Shown here in pieces: positions 23,483 through 32,907 of a stretch of DNA of 45,956 nt. The DNA comes from Levilactobacillus humaensis (GTDB taxonomy: Bacteria; Bacillota; Bacilli; Lactobacillales; Lactobacillaceae): assembly GCF_024345185.1 (NCBI RefSeq), contig NZ_BROB01000020.1, positions 1 to 45,956 on the forward strand, in the 5' to 3' direction. Position 1 is the stretch's first letter. Each line of letters begins with the position of its first letter. The notes beneath the pieces are model-generated. The model did not search any database and had not been told where the DNA came from. It saw nothing but the letters and a program-made list of their open reading frames with translations. The position numbers and the translations under genes were made by a program.

Positions 23483-23591
23483 GCCTTGGATCCAGCATGG
23501 CAATGACTGGGAGTGACAGAATCAGCCTTAAATTTCATCAAATAATGAGCTAGCAAAATCATTACCAAGGGGCGCAAATTGCCCGTTTAGC

Positions 23592-23616
23592 AGCGTTACC
23601 CGCTGATTTTATTTTG
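23592..23616 (+). terminator. Weak terminator-like hairpin
   Basis: CAGCG and CGCTG flank a 5-base loop, followed by ATTTTATTTT, in the 248-base gap between copy II-5 and the secreted protein gene. It could end an unseen small transcript from 23500-23590. Confidence 0.4.
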
Positions 23617-23730
23617 GGATAAAGTGGCTAAAAAATGCCCTTGTTGCCGAATCCATTTGGCCCTATTATGCACTCGAGTAGCCAAGCAAATGACCACTCT
23701 GATAACTTCATTTCGTGGGGAGGATTTATT

Positions 23731-24297
23731 ATGAGGAAAATCATGGGGTATGTCTTAGGATTGGTTGCGACTTTAGGTGCCGCAGGAGCGATTGCGACAA
23801 CCGCGAATGCCGACGGTAGCAGTGCGGACGCAGATAGTGGCAGTGGTAGCGGTGCTGCCAGTGCGGCTAGCAACGTTGCTCCAGCAATGGGGTCGAGTGC
23901 TAGTGAATCCGGAGTGACGGACGCGGGGTCCAGTGATGCTGGATCAACCAGTGTTGTGATTCGGACTTGGATTCACCATCCACGTGTTGTGGTTCGTCGA
24001 CGTGTGGCTAAGGAAAAGATCATGCGGGCCGACGCAAAGATGCGGGGTCACGATCACTACTATGATGGCGACCGCATTATCAGATTTAAAAAGGGCGAGA
24101 AGGGTTCTGAAGTGATTCTTCGCAACCGTGAAGGACGCGAGATTGAACATTTCAGAATTCGTCGCAGTGGCCGTTTTGAAATCAAACTCTCGAAGCGTGA
24201 AGCACGCGAACTCCGCAAGGGTGGCAAGTACTTCACCTTCACTGTCCACGAAAAGGGCTATCGTCCATACACTGTTCGTTACGTTCTTTACAAATAA
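23731..24297 (+). CDS. Secreted basic protein of unknown function
   Basis: This encodes 188 residues from the ATG at 23731, chosen because GGGGAGG lies just upstream and a signal peptide then begins at once: a basic start, the hydrophobic GYVLGLVATLGAAGAIATT, and cleavage near ANA-DG at about residue 27. A Ser/Ala/Gly/Asp-rich stretch follows (about 28-75), then a strongly basic C-terminal domain with many Arg/Lys/His and beta-strand-like pattern (EIEHFRIRRSGRFEIKLSKR). It has no LPXTG anchor. The positive charge suggests attachment to teichoic acids or nucleic acid at the surface, which is inference. I do not recognise the family. Confidence 0.7.
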   Translation: MRKIMGYVLGLVATLGAAGAIATTANADGSSADADSGSGSGAASAASNVAPAMGSSASESGVTDAGSSDAGSTSVVIRTWIHHPRVVVRRRVAKEKIMRADAKMRGHDHYYDGDRIIRFKKGEKGSEVILRNREGREIEHFRIRRSGRFEIKLSKREARELRKGGKYFTFTVHEKGYRPYTVRYVLYK

Positions 24298-24375
24298 GAT
24301 CGTGACGCGGGGTATTTAGTCGAGTGGTCCGAGGGAGCCGTTAAGCTGAGCTAGACGCTTGGGTCAATCGTTGGC

Positions 24376-24522
24376 CGGGTGTGGTTTGGCGGTAACCTGA
24401 AGACACCCGTTGTGCCCGAGTCATCGGGCGCACGCCACAGGAGGGTGGCGACGGGGATTGAGACCGGAAAACTACCTCCTGTGTTTGGAGAGACCGTGGT
24501 GTCGGCTACGGTCTCTTCTTTT
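24376..24522 (+). ncRNA. Candidate structured RNA with alternative hairpins and terminator
   Basis: CGGGTGT (24376-24382) pairs with ACACCCG (24403-24409). CCCGA (24415-24419) pairs with TCGGG (24424-24428). Then GCCAC (24434-24438) can pair with GTGGC (24445-24449), or CACAGGAGG (24436-24444) with CCTCCTGTG (24475-24483); the two exclude each other. A terminator follows: GAGACCGT (24490-24497) with ACGGTCTC (24508-24515), then TTCTTTT. The 5' end is not defined; the sequence from 24300 may belong to it. No gene follows within 740 bases, which argues for a small RNA or a leader whose gene was lost. Confidence 0.45.
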
Positions 24523-24581
24523 GATCTCTACGCCCTAAGTCCATGTAGTTTTGATGATGGTTAAGGGCGTTTAAGGCCGCG

Positions 24582-24741
24582 CCTCACGGGCGTCAGCTAG
24601 GGGGCTGGAACGTGGTGGGCACGACTTGAAGCCTTTCAAAGGGCGAAAGTCTACAAGTTCGGCCTTGTTGTAACCGGGGAAGGGCATCCCGCTAACAACA
24701 ACGACACCACTGAGCCCCCTAGCTGACGCCCTCCGGCTGAG
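24582..24741 (+). repeat. Type II element (copy II-6)
   Basis: A perfect 19-bp outer stem, GGGCGTCAGCTAGGGGGCT (24588-24606) with 24713-24731. GGAACG, GTGGGCACG and AACGACACCACTGAG are all present. The middle hairpin is ACTTG...CAAGT and the inner one TTGTTGT/ACAACAA. It is a good reference copy for the family. Confidence 0.9.
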
Positions 24742-25024
24742 ATTGGTCATCAAGTTTATTGCGTGCGACTGGCGACAAAAGATTGGGGATGACCGTTGCC
24801 GCCGTGGTGTGGCGCGAGCTGTTAAAAAGTTGTAGTGGTGGTTGCCGACTCCAATATTAATAACGTTGTAAATAACGTCATGGCCTCTGCCCTTCTGACG
24901 ATGCGCACCTACCCGTCAATTGATCACTGCCGACAACCTTGATCCCGATAATTACTTGACGGGAAAAACGGGACTATTTGGAGTGTTGCCAGCCCCTCCT
25001 CGTTACTGGAGTGGCTAGTATTAG
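24742..25024. other. Spacer between inverted type II copies
   Basis: About 280 bases between copies II-6 and II-7. No open frame or clear hairpin is seen. It is the longest spacer in any inverted pair in the window. Confidence 0.4.
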
Positions 25025-25177
25025 GCCTGGAGGGAGGTTCCGTACATGCTCAGTGGTGTCGTTCTCGTTGGCCGAGGTTTCTCACTCGGCTTACGAGAAG
25101 ACCGGCTTTTGAGACGTTCTTTGGCTCAAAACCGTGTCCACTACGTTCCAGCGCCTAGGGAACCTCCCGGAAGGCGA
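25025..25177 (-). repeat. Type II element (copy II-7), reverse
   Basis: The outer stem is 25032-25050 with 25150-25168, but 4 of 19 positions mismatch, the most decayed stem of the family. The inner stem TTCTCGT/ACGAGAA with GCCGAG/CTCGGC and the middle stem CTTTTGAG/CTCAAAA are intact. It is an inverted partner of II-6. Confidence 0.85.
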
Positions 25178-25265
25178 GGCTTTCCGCCAAAATATCGTTT
25201 AACACTAGCATTATTTGATATTTCGCTGTGGCATCGCAACAGAGAAGAGATAGGGGAGAGGACTC

Positions 25266-26912
25266 ATGATTAAGTGGTTCAGAGACAAACTTCACGAGCG
25301 TAATCTGCAGGTGCTGGGGCTGTTTACGGTGATTGGGGCCTTCATCATGACCTTCTGTTCCTACACTTCACCGGCCTTTTACTTCGACACGTCACCCGAC
25401 AATAATGCCTTCTTCACGGTGGGGAAGGCCATGATGCACGGCATCGTGCCCTACAAGGACATTTTCGAACAGAAGGGCCCCTACGTTTACCTGTTGCATG
25501 GGTTGGCGTATCTGGTCTCGTCACGGAGCTTCTTGTTGATCTTTATTGTCGAAATTATCACGCTGGTGGCCGCGATGTTTCTGGTCTACCGGTTGGCAAT
25601 TTTATTGGGAACGCCGGCGCTGCCAGCCCTATTGACGGGGATTCTGGTACCGAGTTTATTGCTGTACCACCCCTACTATGATTACGGGGATACGGTGGAA
25701 TTCTTTACATTGCCACTGCTCATCTCATTGGTTTACTTTATGGTCAAGCTCGACCGGAACCAGCTCAATGGGAGCCGGGGTGGCTATGCCGCACAGGGAG
25801 CCATTGTTGGGGTCGTACTGCTATCGAAGTACACGCTACTGGGGGCGTGGATCGTCTTCTACCTCCTGTTAATGGGGCGGCTCGTGGTCACCAAGCGGTG
25901 GCGTGAACTGGGCAAGCTAGTGGCATGGAGTGCGATTGGGTTTCTTGCCACCACGTTGCCTTGGCTGGTCTACTTTCTGGCGACTGGGTCACTGGGCGCG
26001 TTCATCAACGTTTACGTGCTATTCAATACCCACGTCTACCTGACCTCATCGGTGGCCTTCTTTGCCAATCTGGTTCAGTCCACGACACTGGTTTCGCAAT
26101 TCTATCTGAGTAACGTGATCTTCTTTGGTTTGGGAATTATCGGGACACTGGTCGTCATGTTTCAACCGGCCATCTTCCACGATCCGTTCATGCGAGGGAC
26201 TTACCTGTTAACCAATTTAGGTGCCGATCTGTTTGCCCTCTATGGCTACCAGGCCAACGCCGTTTATCAGTATTATCAATTGATTTATTTTGCGTTCTTC
26301 ATTCTGCCGTTCGTTTACCTGTGCCAGTGGGCGTTCAAACGGGTGCCACTGCCGACGGGGGATGCGCCATTTCCGATTCTGGCGACGTTGGTCTTTAGCC
26401 TTCTACTGGTGCTGGGGGTCAATAACAACGTGACGAACTCCAAGGTGTTCCCAAATAACTCGGCGATTACCGAAGCCGAAACCACGCGACCGCAACAGCC
26501 CGCGCAGGTGGTCTTCGGTCGCCTGATGCGCACGGAGACACCGGCCAATACCAAGCTGACATTGTTGAATTACGGATCGATCGACATGGGTTTCTACACG
26601 GCATCCGGGGCGGTGCCAAACACCTACTACTTCCAGAATTACAACATCCCACAGAGTGCGGCACCCCAGATTTTGGCGTCGCAACAGGCGGTCATTAAAG
26701 ATCAGGACGTCGAGTGGGTGGTTCTAAACACGCCAGCGGGCAGAAACGTTAAGCAGTGGTCCGGGGTGGCCGGACGGATCAGCAGTGGTGATCTGAATCC
26801 CGGCACGGCCAAGATGTCCAAGATGCTCCTCAAACGATACCGGCCCGTGGCCCAGCACTCCCAGATCTTTGAAGGGGTGAACGAAACCTATTGGCTGTTC
26901 AAACGCCGGTAG
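25266..26912 (+). CDS. GT-C type membrane glycosyltransferase-like protein
   Basis: This encodes 548 residues with about ten membrane helices. The first large extracellular loop reads YFDTSPDNNAFFTVGKAM then GIVPYKDIFEQKGPYVY, the pattern of the catalytic loop in GT-C enzymes of the PMT/ArnT type, which use polyprenyl-phosphate sugars. The C-terminal ~150 residues are extracytoplasmic and soluble, as in that fold. It probably adds a sugar to a cell envelope polymer or protein; the substrate is unknown. GGAGAGG precedes the ATG. It is single, between a repeat pair and guaB. Confidence 0.7.
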   Translation: MIKWFRDKLHERNLQVLGLFTVIGAFIMTFCSYTSPAFYFDTSPDNNAFFTVGKAMMHGIVPYKDIFEQKGPYVYLLHGLAYLVSSRSFLLIFIVEIITLVAAMFLVYRLAILLGTPALPALLTGILVPSLLLYHPYYDYGDTVEFFTLPLLISLVYFMVKLDRNQLNGSRGGYAAQGAIVGVVLLSKYTLLGAWIVFYLLLMGRLVVTKRWRELGKLVAWSAIGFLATTLPWLVYFLATGSLGAFINVYVLFNTHVYLTSSVAFFANLVQSTTLVSQFYLSNVIFFGLGIIGTLVVMFQPAIFHDPFMRGTYLLTNLGADLFALYGYQANAVYQYYQLIYFAFFILPFVYLCQWAFKRVPLPTGDAPFPILATLVFSLLLVLGVNNNVTNSKVFPNNSAITEAETTRPQQPAQVVFGRLMRTETPANTKLTLLNYGSIDMGFYTASGAVPNTYYFQNYNIPQSAAPQILASQQAVIKDQDVEWVVLNTPAGRNVKQWSGVAGRISSGDLNPGTAKMSKMLLKRYRPVAQHSQIFEGVNETYWLFKRR

Positions 26913-26920
26913 GCATTTAA

Positions 26921-26990
26921 CAAGGGACGCAAAGAGAACTATGATAGTTCAATGAGAGTCCTTGACCTGAGTGGCCTAGACTGGTAAATT
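26921..26990 (+). promoter_or_regulatory. guaB promoter with upstream inverted repeat
   Basis: -35 TTGACC (26962-26967), 17 bases, then an extended -10, TGGTAAATT (hexamer at 26985-26990). Immediately upstream, CAAGGGAC (26921-26928) pairs with GTCCTTG (26958-26964) around GAACTA/TAGTTC (26936-26941 with 26945-26950). This could be an operator or the end hairpin of the preceding gene. Confidence 0.55.
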
Positions 26991-27039
26991 TAGAAACAAT
27001 ATCTCCCAGGATTCCTAACCGAGCCTGAGACTAAATTAA

Positions 27040-28197
<1,158 letters not shown>

Positions 28198-28208
28198 CTT
28201 GTTTTACT

Positions 28209-28244
28209 GGAACTGGCTTTTGAAGCTGGTTCCTTTTTCTTTTA
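28209..28244 (+). terminator. Terminator of guaB
   Basis: GGAACTGGC (28209-28217) pairs with GCTGGTTCC (28225-28233), followed by TTTTTCTTTT. A type I element follows within about 12 bases. Confidence 0.88.
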
Positions 28245-28255
28245 GATGGAGATTG

Positions 28256-28440
28256 GGCCGCCGCAGGTGGCCAAGGGTTCCGTCCTGTGGGGCACGGGTG
28301 AAGCCTGAAAGGCGGTCTTCACCCTCGCTTTAAGCCTCACCAAAAGCGTGAGTCTTAAAGTCGTCCCAGGCTGTAAGGCCGGAAGCCCACCGACCAAACA
28401 GCCTCGACACGGGACTACACCCTTGGCCACCTGGGGCTAG
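28256..28440 (+). repeat. Type I multi-hairpin element (copy I-3)
   Basis: A perfect 13-bp outer stem, GGTGGCCAAGGGT (28266-28278) with 28419-28431. Three internal hairpins follow: GAAGCC...GGTCTTC, TTTAAGCCTCAC with GTGAGTCTTAAA, and GGCTGT...ACAGCC. It shares TTCCGTCCTGTGGGGCACG with copy I-2. Confidence 0.87.
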
Positions 28441-28631
28441 AACTAGTCTTTGAAGGCTAAGCTGGTCTGGAGATCGGAATTCATAAATCTATTTTTGTGA
28501 GTTGATTAGGCAATTTCGTTATATTGTTGGGGAATTGGTATTTCCGGGGATGGGGTAATATCAAGGATACTTGGACAGGGCAACTTAAGACTTTGAAGCC
28601 AGACCACCAGAGTTCCCATAACGATCCGTGT
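28441..28631. other. Spacer between I-3 and II-8
   Basis: About 190 bases, A/T-richer than the elements. No open frame or strong hairpin seen. Confidence 0.4.
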
Positions 28632-28790
28632 CGAGCAACCTTCCGGCTGACAGGGCTCAGGTGTGTCGTTAGTCTTGGTCGGGTGGCCTTCCCGGCTTAG
28701 ACTAAGGCCGAGCTTGTAGACTTTCGATTTTTGAAAGGCTTCAAGTCATGCCCACCCCGTTCCAGTCCCTGTCAGCTGGGAGGCTGCGGG
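28632..28790 (-). repeat. Type II element (copy II-8), reverse
   Basis: Outer stem 28643-28657 with 28764-28780 (one mismatch, one bulge). The inner stem is TTAGTCT/AGACTAA, with GTCGGG/CCCGGC. The reverse-strand blocks GGAACG, GTGGGCA and ACGACAC are present. It pairs with copy I-3. Confidence 0.85.
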
Positions 28791-28950
28791 GTCATCGACT
28801 AACGTTGCCAATTTGAAGAGCTAGAGGTCCCCTTTGGGCTTTGAAAGGCTTCAAGTCGTGCCCACCCCGTTCCAGTCCCTGTCAGCCGGGAGGTTGCGGG
28901 GTCATCGTCAAACGTTGCCGATTTGAAGAGCTAGAGGCACCCTTTTGGCT
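28731..28950. repeat. 110-bp tandem duplication including the end of II-8
   Basis: 28731-28840 and 28841-28950 are two direct copies, about 90% identical by eye. Each begins TTGAAAGGCTTCAAGTC and includes the distal arm of the type II element plus about 55 bases of flanking DNA. The second copy therefore holds an orphan half element that cannot fold alone. Confidence 0.85.
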
Positions 28951-29197
28951 TTGGGAGATTCTAAGCGTCCCTGCGGGCCACTAGCTTGAAAAGACTTATC
29001 GAGGGCTTAAACAACAGGTTGGCGGCGGGCCAGTAAATAGTGTAAGATTAAGGAATGGTTAAGTGCCTTACGCCCGACTAAAGGTTCGGGTTTTGACGTC
29101 GCCTCGCAGGAGAAATTTGCTAGAATAGAGATAAAGCACCCCTGGGGGGAAGACCGCTAGTGACCTAACCTAGCTGTTAAAGGAGAATAAACCGGAT
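28951..29197 (+). promoter_or_regulatory. Upstream region of two-component system genes
   Basis: A -10-like TAGAAT (29121-29126) is preceded by TTGACG at 29093-29098, but the 22-base spacing is too long for a classical promoter. AAAGGAG (29179-29185) is the ribosome binding site of the response regulator gene. Confidence 0.35.
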
Positions 29198-29887
29198 ATG
29201 AAAATTTTAGTTGTCGATGATGATAAAGAAATTGCACAATTACTCGAAATTTACATTAAAAATGAAGGCTACGAACCTCTGACCGCATACAACGGGAAGG
29301 AAGCGTTGACCAAGCTCCACACGACGCCAGACATCGCCTTGATGATTCTGGATATCATGATGCCCGAAATGAGTGGGATTGAAGTCGTTAAGGAAGTTCG
29401 GAAGGACTCGCAGATTCCAATTCTGATCCTTTCGGCTAAGACCGGCGACATGGACAAGATTCAAGGGTTAATCACTGGGGCGGATGATTACGTCACCAAG
29501 CCATTTAACCCCTTAGAAGTCATGGCCCGAGTGAAATCACTGTTGCGGCGGAGCCAAGACCAAGTGACCGATGACGCACCAGATATCTTGGATATCGGGA
29601 CGTTGACGATTAACAAGGATTCTCACGAAGTCAAGACGATTGCCGGTAAGACAATTTCACTGACTGCGCTTGAATTTGGGATCTTGTACCTGTTGGCCAG
29701 TCACCCGAACCGGGTCTTCTCAGCCGATGAAATTTTCGAACGCGTTTGGCGTCAAGAGAGTATCGTGTCGGCCAAAACCGTCATGGTGCACGTGAGCCAC
29801 TTGCGCGATAAGATTGAGGATGCCACCAACGGTGAGAAGGTCATTCAAACCGTTTGGGGTGTTGGCTACAAGATCGAGTCACACTAA
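29198..29887 (+). CDS. OmpR/PhoB-type response regulator (VanR-like)
   Basis: This encodes 229 residues. The receiver domain has VVDDDKEI at the N-terminus, the phosphoacceptor Asp52 in MILDIMMPEMSG, LSAKTGD, and the conserved lysine in DDYVTKPFNPLEV. A winged-helix output domain follows (about 130-228), including LTALEFGILYLLASHPNRVFS and VMVHVSHLRDKIE. The sequence type is closest to VanR-like regulators of envelope functions. It forms an operon with the kinase 70 bases downstream. Confidence 0.92.
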   Translation: MKILVVDDDKEIAQLLEIYIKNEGYEPLTAYNGKEALTKLHTTPDIALMILDIMMPEMSGIEVVKEVRKDSQIPILILSAKTGDMDKIQGLITGADDYVTKPFNPLEVMARVKSLLRRSQDQVTDDAPDILDIGTLTINKDSHEVKTIAGKTISLTALEFGILYLLASHPNRVFSADEIFERVWRQESIVSAKTVMVHVSHLRDKIEDATNGEKVIQTVWGVGYKIESH

Positions 29888-29901
29888 CAAGAAGATCGAG
29901 G

Positions 29902-29961
29902 ATGACCATGTTACAGTTTAAAAATTACCGTTTATCGGGACACGGGGAGGCTAGACCATGA
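29902..29961 (+). CDS. Possible 19-codon coupling ORF before the kinase
   Basis: A short frame from ATG 29902 (or ATG 29908, better placed after GAGG at 29898) ends at TGA 29959-29961, overlapping the kinase ATG as ATGA. It may couple translation of the kinase to the regulator, or be chance. No known peptide family. Confidence 0.25.
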   Translation: MTMLQFKNYRLSGHGEARP

Positions 29962-31133
29962 AGCTAACCACCCGGGAGAAGAGTGCGCTCTTCATGGAAG
30001 GTGTCGTCACCGTGATTCTCCTGTTGATGCTGAACCTGGCGCTGCTGGTGCTGATCATCCAGGCCATCGAGAGTAATCCAGGTCTGCGAGACGGGATCTT
30101 CATTATTAAACGTTCCGTGATGTTTGGCCCCAACAACTTTCAGTTATGGAGTTGGGAAAACCTATTCATCGGGTTGATGTTGATTGCGGACGCGCTGGTT
30201 GTTTGGTGGCGCCTGATTCGGCGTTATCGGCAAATGCAGTTGCGCCACATCATTGGCGAGCTCCATTACATTGCCAACGGTCACTTTGACCACCGGATTC
30301 CCTTTCGCGTGAGCGGCGACGTTCAACGCGTCGTGGATTCCGTGAACGCCTTGGTGGATTCCGTGATCAGCTCGATGAATGAGGAACGGGCGATTGAGAA
30401 GTCCAAAGATGAACTGATTACCAACGTGAGCCACGATATCCGGACGCCGTTAACGTCGATTATCGGCTATCTGGGGCTCATCGAGGACCAGCAGTATCAC
30501 AGTGAGGAAGACCTACTCAAGTACACGCACACGGCGTTTTTGAAGTCTAAACAGATGAAATCTCTGGTGGATGACCTCTTTGAGTACACCAAGGTCAGGC
30601 AGACCGATACGCCGCTCAGTATTACCAAGATTGATTTAGCCGCCATGTTGGAACAACTGGCCGCCAGTTTCGAGCTGGAAGGGCAGAAGAAGGCCATGAC
30701 GGTGGGGGCGTCGAGCACACCGGCTAGCCTGATGATGGAGGCCGACCCCGAGAAATTGGTACGGGTCTTCAATAACCTGGTGTCCAATGCCCTGAAATAT
30801 GGGAATGGCGGTAGCGAGATTAATTTGATTGCCAAACAAGTCTCGCCCGACGAATTAGAAGTCCGCGTCACCAACGACGGACCGAAAATTCCTAAGGAAT
30901 CTCTGGCACTCATCTTCGAGCGGTTCTACCGCGTCGAGGAGTCGCGTTCCAAGGAGACCGGCGGAACGGGGTTGGGTCTGGCCATTGCCCAGAGTATTGT
31001 GGCGCTTCACGGGGGCTACATTTACGTGGAGTCGGATGACCAGCTAACTAGCTTCGTGATTCACTTACCCGTTAAGCATGACCACCCGTTGGCCATTCCA
31101 GAACGGTTGCGCACAGCAGAAAAGACAAAATAG
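29958..31133 (+). CDS. Sensor histidine kinase (VanS-like)
   Basis: This encodes 391 residues. Two membrane helices (about 12-35 and 66-84) enclose a very short extracellular loop, followed by a HAMP-like region and the dimerisation domain with His159 in NVSHDIRTPLTSIIGYL. The ATP-binding domain has the N box NLVSNALKYG, the G1 motif VTNDGPKIP, the F box FERFYRVEESRS and the G2 motif GGTGLGLAIA. The tiny sensor loop suggests it detects a membrane signal or a partner protein. GGGGAGG lies upstream. Confidence 0.92.
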   Translation: MKLTTREKSALFMEGVVTVILLLMLNLALLVLIIQAIESNPGLRDGIFIIKRSVMFGPNNFQLWSWENLFIGLMLIADALVVWWRLIRRYRQMQLRHIIGELHYIANGHFDHRIPFRVSGDVQRVVDSVNALVDSVISSMNEERAIEKSKDELITNVSHDIRTPLTSIIGYLGLIEDQQYHSEEDLLKYTHTAFLKSKQMKSLVDDLFEYTKVRQTDTPLSITKIDLAAMLEQLAASFELEGQKKAMTVGASSTPASLMMEADPEKLVRVFNNLVSNALKYGNGGSEINLIAKQVSPDELEVRVTNDGPKIPKESLALIFERFYRVEESRSKETGGTGLGLAIAQSIVALHGGYIYVESDDQLTSFVIHLPVKHDHPLAIPERLRTAEKTK

Positions 31134-31186
31134 CATCAGCGTCGGCAATGCCGACACTACATAAGATAAGAGGAGTTTTAAATCTC

Positions 31187-32515
31187 ATGAAGAAACAGTT
31201 ACGGCAAGTTTTGATTGGACTGGTGACAGCGGTGACGCTGGTTACCGGTGGGTTAAGTGGTTTGGGTGCCAGTGCACCGGTTGTGGCGCAAGCGGCAACC
31301 AGTGCGACCAGCACGGTGAATCTGCAGGCAAAGGCCGGGATTGCGGTCGACGCCAAGACGGGTCAGATTTTATATGACAAGAACAGTGACAAGGCGTTAC
31401 CAGTGGCCTCAATGACCAAGCTGTTGTCGATTTACCTGGTGCTCCAGGCGGTCCACAGTGGCAAGTTAAAGTGGGACCAAAAGATCACCGTCAGCAAGGA
31501 CGTCGCCAAGGTGGCCAAGGATACCAACTTATCCAACGTGCCTCTGCGGGCCGGTCACAGCTACACGGTCAAGTCGTTGTACCAAGCTTCCTTAATTTAC
31601 TCGGCTAACGGGGCCGTTGAAGCCCTCGGGAGTGCCGTTGCCGGTTCACCACACGCCTTTGTTACCCAGATGAAGGCGCAGGCCAAGAAGCTCGGCATGA
31701 CCAACGTCAAGATTTACAATGCCTGTGGGTTAACCAACAAGCAGGTCGGCAACCTGGGCTACTCAAACGTGGCGGGGACTGCCGAAAACGAATGGTCCGC
31801 TGCCGACCAGGCTAAGTTGGCCGTGGCCTTACTGAACAAGTACCCCGAAGTTCTCCAAACGACTAAGATTGAAAAAATGTGGTTTGAGAAGGGCACTCAA
31901 GATGCTACGAAGATGGACAACTGGAACTGGATGTTGAAGGGGCTCACCGCGTCTTACAGCAAGCTTCACGTTGATGGGTTGAAGACGGGGACGTCCGATG
32001 CCGGCGGGGCCAACTTTACCGGGACTTCCGATAATGAGGGTAACCGGATCGTGACGGTGGTGCTCCACGCCTCCCACAAGTCCGAAACCGACCCTGCGCG
32101 TTTCCAACAGACGCAGAAGATGATGTCTTACGTTTACAATAACTTCAAGACGGTCAGTTACCAGGCCGGCGACCAGATCAAGGGTGCCAAGAGCATCAAG
32201 ACCAACGACGCTAAGGAAAAGTCAGCCAAGACGGTCTTGGGTCAAAACGTTAAGCTCTGGATCCGCAACGACCAGGTTGCCAGCAACGTTTCCGCTAAGC
32301 CACAGTTAAAGGCTAAGTTGGAAAAAAATAAGGCGCTGGAAGCCCCAGTCAAGAAGAATGCCACGATTGGGACCGCTAATGTTTCCATGAAGGGCGACCA
32401 ATTAGGCTTCTTGGGTAACACCAAGACGACCAAGGTGCCACTGAAGGTGACCCAAGCCGTTGAAAAGGCCAATATCTTTGTCCGCATGTGGCGGTCAATT
32501 GTTTCACTGTTTTAA
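31187..32515 (+). CDS. D-alanyl-D-alanine carboxypeptidase (PBP5-like)
   Basis: This encodes 442 residues from the ATG at 31187 (AGGAG at 31171), which opens directly into a signal peptide (KKQLRQVLIGLVTAVTLVTGG) with cleavage near AQAAT. Serine-peptidase motifs are present in order: SMTK (SxxK), YSANG (SxN) and LKTGTSDAGG (KTG). A C-terminal beta domain follows, with a short amphipathic end (NIFVRMWRSIVSLF) for membrane attachment, as in DacA/PBP5. It trims the terminal D-Ala of peptidoglycan stem peptides. The gene lies 50 bases after the VanRS-like pair, a link that fits regulation of cell-wall maturation. Confidence 0.93.
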   Translation: MKKQLRQVLIGLVTAVTLVTGGLSGLGASAPVVAQAATSATSTVNLQAKAGIAVDAKTGQILYDKNSDKALPVASMTKLLSIYLVLQAVHSGKLKWDQKITVSKDVAKVAKDTNLSNVPLRAGHSYTVKSLYQASLIYSANGAVEALGSAVAGSPHAFVTQMKAQAKKLGMTNVKIYNACGLTNKQVGNLGYSNVAGTAENEWSAADQAKLAVALLNKYPEVLQTTKIEKMWFEKGTQDATKMDNWNWMLKGLTASYSKLHVDGLKTGTSDAGGANFTGTSDNEGNRIVTVVLHASHKSETDPARFQQTQKMMSYVYNNFKTVSYQAGDQIKGAKSIKTNDAKEKSAKTVLGQNVKLWIRNDQVASNVSAKPQLKAKLEKNKALEAPVKKNATIGTANVSMKGDQLGFLGNTKTTKVPLKVTQAVEKANIFVRMWRSIVSLF

Positions 32516-32541
32516 CCCCAGCTAATCCTGAGATAAGTTTT

Positions 32542-32574
32542 ATCGCCGATCCCTACGGGGATGGGCGATTTTTT
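32542..32574 (+). terminator. Terminator of carboxypeptidase operon
   Basis: ATCGCCGATCCC and GGGGATGGGCGAT pair across a TAC loop, followed by TTTTTT. Confidence 0.88.
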
Positions 32575-32907
32575 CGGGTTAGGGATCGCCGAATATTGCG
32601 GCAAATTGAATGAAAAAAGGCTTTCATTAGGGCCAAATCAGGCGTAAGCTTTCAGTAAACGAAGGTGGATAGATCCCGATATTACAGACTTTTTAAGGTT
32701 AAAGTCTGATGAGTCGGTTCTGTGAAACATTTTCTTTAGTCGACCGAATTAACCCTGAAAGTCAGTGGTGACAAGGGATGACACCGATCTAAGGGATTGT
32801 CGATGGCCTGTTGCTTTTTTGACAAGTCAAGTATTATTGTGCGACTATGTTCTATAATAATTAGCCATTATTTTGAGGAATTTTAAAGGAAAAGGGAGTT
32901 GAAACTC
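32575..32907 (+). promoter_or_regulatory. Upstream region of YhgE/Pip gene
   Basis: TTGACA (32819-32824) and TATAAT (32853-32858) are each consensus-like but 28 bases apart, so they are probably parts of different promoters; TATGTT at 32846 could serve the first. AAGGGAG (32892-32898) is the RBS. The rest of the stretch, 32575-32815, shows no gene. Confidence 0.4.

Noticed and set aside
24441-24455. GAGGGTGGCGACGGG as a T-box core
   Set aside because: Similar to the AGGGTGGNACCGCG core by eye, but it lacks the ACC step, no specifier stem is evident upstream and no aminoacyl-tRNA or amino acid gene follows.
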